From Dioszegia crocea (taxonomy: Eukaryota > Basidiomycota > Tremellomycetes > Tremellales > Bulleribasidiaceae), in the NCBI GenBank assembly GCA_001600615.1, contig BCKK01000001.1, forward strand, positions 1,527,082-1,591,081: a stretch of 64,000 bases of DNA. The letters are read 5' to 3'. Position 1 is the first letter of the stretch. Each line of letters starts with the position of its first letter. The position numbers and the translations under genes are program-made. The notes below the pieces were generated by a model. It saw only the letters and a list, made by a program, of their open reading frames with translations. It did no database searches and was not told the DNA's origin. Below are positions 58,729-64,000 of this stretch, one piece after another.

Positions 58729-61369
58729 ATGTCAGGCCAAGGTCAAGGACAGGGACAGGGAGGATTCAACCCGGGCGCATACGTTTTCCGACCGGGAGGA
58801 CAGCAGCCCTTCGTGCCCCGGCAGCAACAGCAGGACCAGGGTGCCGGTCAACCGGGCGGTCAACAGGCATACGACCCGTATTCGGCCTATGGCCAGCAGC
58901 AGCCCTACGGTGGTGCTCAGGGTAGCTACGGATATGGTGGATACCCCCAGCAGCAACAATACCCCCAACAGGGATATCCGGGTTACACACCCCAACAGCC
59001 CCAGCAGTACGCTTATCAACCTACCGGTGGCGCACAGCAGTACGCTCCTCCACCACCACAGCAGCGGGCGTATCAGCCCCCAGCGCGGCAAGTGCAGGGG
59101 TTTCAGCCACCAAACTTCTCGGGCGGTGCCGCGGCGGGATCAGGAGAGGCTGCGAAGCCCGTGTCACTGTCTATCGGTGGCGGAGCGGCGAAACCTGCGC
59201 CGAGCTTCAGTATAGGCGGTGGAGCACCTAAAGCGGCCCCTAGTCTGAGCATCGGCGGAGGAGCGCCCAAGGCGGCGCCGAGTCTGAGTATTGGGGGAGG
59301 TGCCCCCAAGGCGGCGCCCAGTCTGAGCATAGGAGGGGCGGCGAAGGCGGCACCGAGCTTGAGCATTGGTGGAGCCAAAAAGGAGGAAAAGAAGGCTCCG
59401 GCGGCTGTGCCTGCTGTTGCCGAGGCGAAGAAGGAGGCCAAGGAAGATGACTGGGATTCGGACGCGAAGGATGCCACTCCTGCATCGACCAAACCCTCTA
59501 CACCTGCTCCTATCGCCAAATCCGAGACTGAGGCCCCTGCTAAGGCCGCTGCCGAGGCTCCGAAATCTAACCCCTCTTCCAACCCTGCGGAATCCACTTC
59601 CGCAGCTGCATCTACATCAACGAACTTCTCGAAGGTGTCCGCCAAGAACGACGCCGATGCCATCTACAAAGAGCAGGCTGCTGCCGGAGTGGATGCCATG
59701 CGGGATCTGTACGGTGATGACGCCGGTGCAAAGGACCCAAACATCAAATCCCACCTAAACATCATCTTTACCGGACACGTCGATGCTGGAAAATCCACCA
59801 TGGGCGGTCAGCTCCTGTTTTTGACTGGGGCGGTGGACAAGCGGACGATGGAGAAGTACGAGCAGGAAGCCAAGGCGGCAGGAAGGGAGACTTGGTATCT
59901 GTCCTGGGCGTTGGACAGTGGGAAAGAGGAGCGAGCGAAGGGCAAGACGGTCGAGGTTGGACGGGCGTACTTTGAGACGGAGAACAGGAGATACACCATT
60001 TTGGATGCTCCCGGACACAAGACATATGTGCCGAGTATGATCACAGGTGCAGCTCAGGCGGATATTGCGTTTTTGGTAAGTTGAGCTTTGATTGTGATGA
60101 GCACAGCTGACTTTGCAGGTGCTGTCCGCGCGAAAGGGAGAGTTCGAGACTGGGTTCGAGCGTGAAGGGCAGACCAGAGAGCACGCCGTGTTGATCAAGA
60201 ACAACGGTATCAACAAGCTCATCTTGCTCGTCAACAAGATGGATGATCCGACTGTTCAGTGGGACCAGGGCAGGTGAGCTTCCATGCTCTCCTCAATACA
60301 ACGGACGAAGCTGACCCGGAAGATACGACGAGATCAAAGCCAAAATCACCCCTTTCCTCAAGTCGATTGGATTCAACCCCAAGACCGATCTCACTTTCAT
60401 CCCCGTTTCGGCGCAGGTCGGCGAGAACATGAAGGACAGGGTGGACAAGAAGATCGCACCATGGCACGAGTGAGTATTGCTCGCCGGGTCGAACTGTCGA
60501 CGCTGACGAGCTTAGCGGTCCCTCCCTTCTTGAATACCTTGACAACATGAAGATCATGGACCGAAACCTCGACGCTGCCTTCATGTTGCCCATCAGCGAA
60601 AAGTACAACGAGATGGGAACCACAGTGATGGGTAAAATCGAATCAGGCCGAGTGAAGAAGGGTGACACACTCCTCATCATGCCGAACCGAGCGTCGGTCG
60701 AAGTCGCTTCGATTCTCACTGAGCAGCAAGAAGAGCTTGATCAGGCCTTCTGCGGTGACAATATCCGACTACGACTACGAGGTGTCTCGGACGAAGATGT
60801 CCAGCCTGGATTCGTCTTGACGTCCGTCAAGGCGCCAGTGAAGGCTGTGATGGCGTTTAAGGCGGATCTGAGTATTATCGAGACGAAAAATATCATCTGT
60901 GGGGGTTATTCCGCGGTATTGCACGTACACACCCTGGCCGAGGAGGTTACCATTACTGTAAGTAGTTGTCTCGTGGCGATCAGATTTGAAGGGCACTGAT
61001 ACCTCCAGTCGCTATTGGCTTATTACGACAAAAAGACCAAGGTGAGTCTCTGGTCGCAATGATCATCGCCTTATTTTATGCTAATGCAATACAGAGAAAG
61101 TCAAAGCGCCCACCCCAGTTCGCCAAGGTCGGTATGCTCGTTTCGGCCCTGATCGAAACTACCGCCCCTATTTGTATCGAAAAATGGGAGGACTATAAAA
61201 TGCTGGGCCGATTCACACTACGCGACGAAGGTGAGTCGTCGTCATGTCAACAGAGGAGCTTCTGCTGACGCATTTTCCAGGCAAAACAGTCGCCATTGGC
61301 AAGGTTACCAAATTGATCGAGAGGTCGGAGGATATGCCCGATGTGGCTAAGCTGTCTGTGGCGGCTTGA
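58729..61369 (+). CDS. SUP35: Translation termination factor eRF3 (Sup35)
   Basis: Start at 58729; exon 1 runs to 60075 and five or so short introns follow to the stop at 61369. The N-terminal domain is Gln/Gly/Tyr/Pro-rich (residues 1-140). A PAM2-like motif, FNPGAYVFRP, is at residues 13-22. From about residue 145 to 215 a 13-residue unit (APKAAPSLSIGGG) is repeated about six times, then a charged, Ala-rich middle domain. The GTPase begins near residue 340 with GHVDAGKST, then DAPGH and NKMD, followed by eRF3-type domains 2 and 3 (DRNLDAAFMLPISEKYNEMG, GRFTLRDEGKTVAIGKV). Known role: GTPase partner of eRF1 in termination. The Gln/Tyr-rich N-domain resembles the prion domain of yeast Sup35, but prion behaviour is not shown. 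Confidence 0.96.
59161..59378 (+). repeat. In-frame 39 bp repeat in the eRF3 gene
   Basis: About six copies of a unit encoding roughly APKAAPSLSIGGG sit head to tail within exon 1. The copies are near-identical at the amino-acid level but differ at third positions, which suggests selection on the peptide or age rather than very recent slippage. Confidence 0.85.
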
Positions 61370-61567
61370 GCGTATCTTCAAGGGACGTGTATGATTTGTC
61401 GGAGGATCCTATGATCAGACCATGCCATGCAGAGTTTTGAGCTCTGCCTCTTTGTGTATTCAGTCACTTGACGCGGAAGAGATCGTATTCAAGACACAAG
61501 CAAAGCCACGAAGTTCTGGTGTACAGTAAAGTATACATACAACGATCTGACACCTCCCAAGCACTCT

Positions 61568-62280
61568 CTAGTGCTGATGCTCAGCATCCTCCCTTCCCCT
61601 CTTTCCCGCCGTAGCCAAACACCCCTCTACAACCTGCAACAGATGCTGATTCTCCAAAGCCGCCTGCACTCGCTCCTTATCATTCAGCTGCTTATTGACC
61701 GCATGCTCCGATTGATGCGTTCCTTCTTTTATGCGTATATCGACGCGGAATCGGGGTGGAAGAGATCGCATCAGGCGAACGCGGAGGGAAAGGCCTGAGA
61801 TTCGTCAGCTGCCTGTCCAACCATTGGGCCCCGTCCAACTTACCGATCAAGGTGCTCATTGAGCAATGAGGTATCGTCGGCGTGAGGTACACCAAGACAC
61901 GGTTGCCCGACACGTAGATGTCGTCGGGGTTGACTACGCGGAGCTGTTCGAGCGAGACTGGGTGTTCGGGATCAGTGATTGATCTGAGGAGATCTTGGCT
62001 TAATCAGCAACAAGCTCCCTCAATCAGGATATACCGGGTACCAGGACGCACCAAAGACTTCCTCCGCGTCAATATCTTCCCTCTCTCCACCTTCGCCACC
62101 AGATCCTGATCCTGATCCAACGCCATCCTCACTCTCTTCCTCCTCGGCATCATCGAACGACAAGAAATCATCAGCCCGTTCATCCCACAGCAACGCTTTT
62201 CCAGACTTCCGGCGCGAAGAAGTAGCCGGAGCGGTAGGCGCAAAGATGGTGGGGTTATCGTTATCTAGTTGTCTTGACAT
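61568..62280 (-). CDS. CIA2: Cytosolic iron-sulfur assembly factor Cia2 (FAM96B/MIP18 family)
   Basis: A multi-exon minus-strand gene: [18 protein letters not shown] at 62280, stop at 61568. Family sequence: [39 protein letters not shown] with the reactive Cys, then [19 protein letters not shown] and [19 protein letters not shown]. An acidic Ser/Gly/Glu-rich segment of some 35 residues lies between the N-terminus and the domain. Known role: with Cia1 and Met18/MMS19, transfers Fe-S clusters to cytosolic and nuclear proteins. The tail ends in [11 protein letters not shown]. Divergent from COX12 with 215 bp between starts. Confidence 0.93.
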
Positions 62281-62495
62281 GATTGCTGATGTATAGTTGA
62301 GTGTAGAGTGTCTTCAGCGCCAAAAAGGTTGCCACCCAAAGGTGGAGGTCGAAGGGCGGGATCAAAATTGCCACGCGGTTTCTCCCGGCATACAGTATCT
62401 GGCTCAAATCGCTCTCCGGATTCGCTCCTTATGCAGTCAAGACATCCATCACTTTACACCTATAGACAAGTAGATCCATCACCCATACAGCAACA

Positions 62496-63201
62496 ATGTC
62501 AGAAAACCAGTGAGTAGCTGCCTGATTTACTCTGTAAGAAGATCAAAAAAGTAGGAGGAAATAGCTTACCTGAGCGTAGATTTGTCGTGAGCTTTCCGTC
62601 TGCTGCAAGTGCCGATGTCAATATGCTAACTCCCGCTTGCAGCTTCAGACCGCTGGCTTCGAGTGAGTTGGCGCAGTCCGATTTAGGGGCAAAGGTAATC
62701 GAATCTCTGACTGACAATCCAGTGCCCGATTCCCTAACCAGAACCAAACAAAGCACTGGTATGCTACTCAGCGTCTCGATCTTGGATATCGTAATGGAGG
62801 ATGCTGATGTTCTTCTTTTCTTCTCTCTCTCTCCTGCATATTCTACTACACAGCTGGGTAAGCTTGATAGGCCTCTCATAGCCCAAATCAAGCAGGCAGA
62901 AGCTGATCATATCTAGCAAAACTACGTCGACTATCACAAATGCGTAAATGCCAAGGGAGAGGAATTTACCCCTTGCCAGCAGTTCAAGCGCGCCTACCGA
63001 TCTTTGTGCCCTAGTGAGTCTCTCTGCTGGCTCTGTCACTTTCATGGGGTATGTGCTGATGATTGCAGATGAATGGGTGAGCTAATTTCTGTCTAGTTGC
63101 TTGAGCGGCGACGGCAAGGATCTTCGAGCTGACATCTTCAGGCTGCAAAGTGGGACGAGCAGATCGAGAACGGTACTTTCCCCGCATCGCTGAAGCCATA
63201 A
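62496..63201 (+). CDS. COX12: Cytochrome c oxidase subunit 6b (Cox12), micro-exon gene
   Basis: Eight exons: 62496-62509, 62580-62586, 62643-62662, 62723-62758, 62854-62857, 62917-63013, 63069-63076 and 63142-63201; 81 residues in total. Exons of 7, 4 and 8 nt must be included to give MSENQFVLQTAGFDARFPNQ, KHCWQNYVDYHKC, NAKGEEFTPC and NEWAAKWDEQ. The CX9C (CWQNYVDYHKC) and CX10C (CQQFKRAYRSLC) motifs of the intermembrane-space subunit are then complete. Every junction has GT-AG ends. Known role: binds the two oxidase monomers on the intermembrane side. Without the 4 nt exon the Cys and Trp codons are broken, so simple ORF calling would miss the gene. Confidence 0.9.
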
Positions 63202-63424
63202 GTTGGGAAGGAGGTAGGCGGGAGGAAGGGCGTCTTTGTGCTGTTTGCAGACAGCGCGCAGAGGAGCACATGCAGAGCGATCTTGAGCTCAACTGAGCCT
63301 GGAAATGATCGTCCGAGATCTGCTCGATGGCTTGTGCCGCATCAGTCGAAATCTAAGTCTGATAATACTGAGCTACAGCAACGTCCTGCGTCCATAACCT
63401 ATACACTACTCCCCATCTACACAA

Positions 63425-64000
63425 CTAAGCCGCCGCCGCCGACCCTTCCTCATCCTCTACGAATATCTCATGGTACTTTTCCAGTATAGTCTCGATAGCC
63501 TATAAAATCAGCAGCGGCTATATGTCAAATTGAACTCCACTGACCTTGCACTGGAAACTCATGTGCTCCAAATTCAATCCCCCCTCTTCTGGCGGGGCAC
63601 CCAGTAATGTCGGGCCGAATACTATTGACAAATTCGAAACAGTCATTTGATTCGATGATTCCTTATTGCGTATTCTGCGACATATCAGCTTTTGCACGAA
63701 AGCCGTCAAGAGTGCCTTGACTGACCTGTCCAAGTGCGCCATGAAGAATTTCAATGTCGCGTAATTTGGATCTGGTAATTCGTTCACCTGCTCATGTAGC
63801 CGGATATGCCGTAGTCGATCGTTCTCATACCCTGCCTGGGTCAGCTTTCATGCTCGCAAAAGATGTAGGTTGATGTCCGTGAGACTCACGCGCAGCTTCG
63901 ATGAAGTGATGATACAGCCCATAAGTCAAGAGCGGTTCTGGTAGTTCTCTGAACCACAATTTCAACGCCCCAGATACGACGTTGATATCGGACGACCATT
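63425..64000 (-). CDS. RhoGAP-domain protein, 3' portion
   Basis: Only the C-terminal end lies in the window; the 5' part runs off the right edge. The RhoGAP domain is recognisable from [39 protein letters not shown] and [18 protein letters not shown], then [20 protein letters not shown]. The stop is at 63425 after a short Glu/Asp and Ala-rich tail (DEEGSAAAA). Known role: activates GTP hydrolysis of a Rho/Cdc42/Rac-type protein. Which subgroup it belongs to cannot be decided, since the N-terminus is missing. Convergent with COX12. Confidence 0.88.

Noticed and set aside
59103..59663. A 186-codon antisense frame under the eRF3 repeat
   Set aside because: It mirrors the repeat and the Ala-rich middle domain and gives Ala/Gly/Leu runs with no family resemblance.
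1..64000. Transposons, tRNA, rRNA, or a CRISPR array
   Set aside because: No transposase-like frame, long terminal repeat, cloverleaf or regularly spaced repeat was seen. Small structured RNAs inside introns cannot be excluded by reading alone.

Overview
This is a gene-dense stretch of a nuclear genome from a basidiomycete yeast, most likely a tremellomycete (a Cryptococcus/Kwoniella/Saitozyma-type relative). The reasons are the many short introns (mostly 42-60 bp, GTGAGT/GTAAGT donors, CTGAC/CTAAC-like branch sites about 10-20 nt before the AG), roughly one gene per 2.1 kb on both strands, and protein sequences that read as fungal orthologues with basidiomycete-style low-complexity extensions. 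I reconstructed 30 protein genes by joining exons and checking phase across junctions. I saw no transposon, tRNA, rRNA, CRISPR array or prokaryotic feature.

Layout. 1-13 kb: 3' end of a GPI-type aspartic protease, a KHA1 K+/H+ antiporter, an orphan gene, TFB3 (TFIIH), mitoribosomal mS41, NCE101, and a 12-exon sterol O-acyltransferase. 13-27 kb: a forkhead factor with a divergent recognition helix, RAD10/ERCC1, a Csm1/Pcs1-like monopolin subunit, a YBR137W-like protein, proteasome beta6 and the fusion protein PRM1. 28-41 kb: a factor with two C2H2 fingers plus a Zn2Cys6 cluster, a secreted DUF1996 protein, CKS1, heme oxygenase HMX1 with a C-terminal membrane anchor, and a 675-residue class II-like eIF4E.

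42-48 kb: two homologous genes of a putative nucleotidyltransferase-like family, with the same intron position, flank the MBOAT gene GUP1. 48-64 kb: a cysteine-rich orphan, a UBE2O-type E2, a FAM32A-like protein, TIM8, ARC1, eRF3/SUP35 with a peptide repeat and a PAM2-like motif, CIA2, COX12 with three micro-exons, and the 3' end of a RhoGAP gene.

The genes are mostly unrelated housekeeping genes and do not form one pathway. Local arrangements worth noting are the head-to-head pairs ARC1/SUP35 (translation), FAM32A-like/TIM8 and PRE7/PRM1, and the GUP1 locus with its flanking paralogues. The most unusual features are the micro-exon architecture (4-9 nt exons in COX12, ARE2 and the YBR137W-like gene), the paralogue pair in which one copy lacks a likely catalytic carboxylate, the double-type zinc factor, the atypical forkhead domain, and two uncharacterised proteins.
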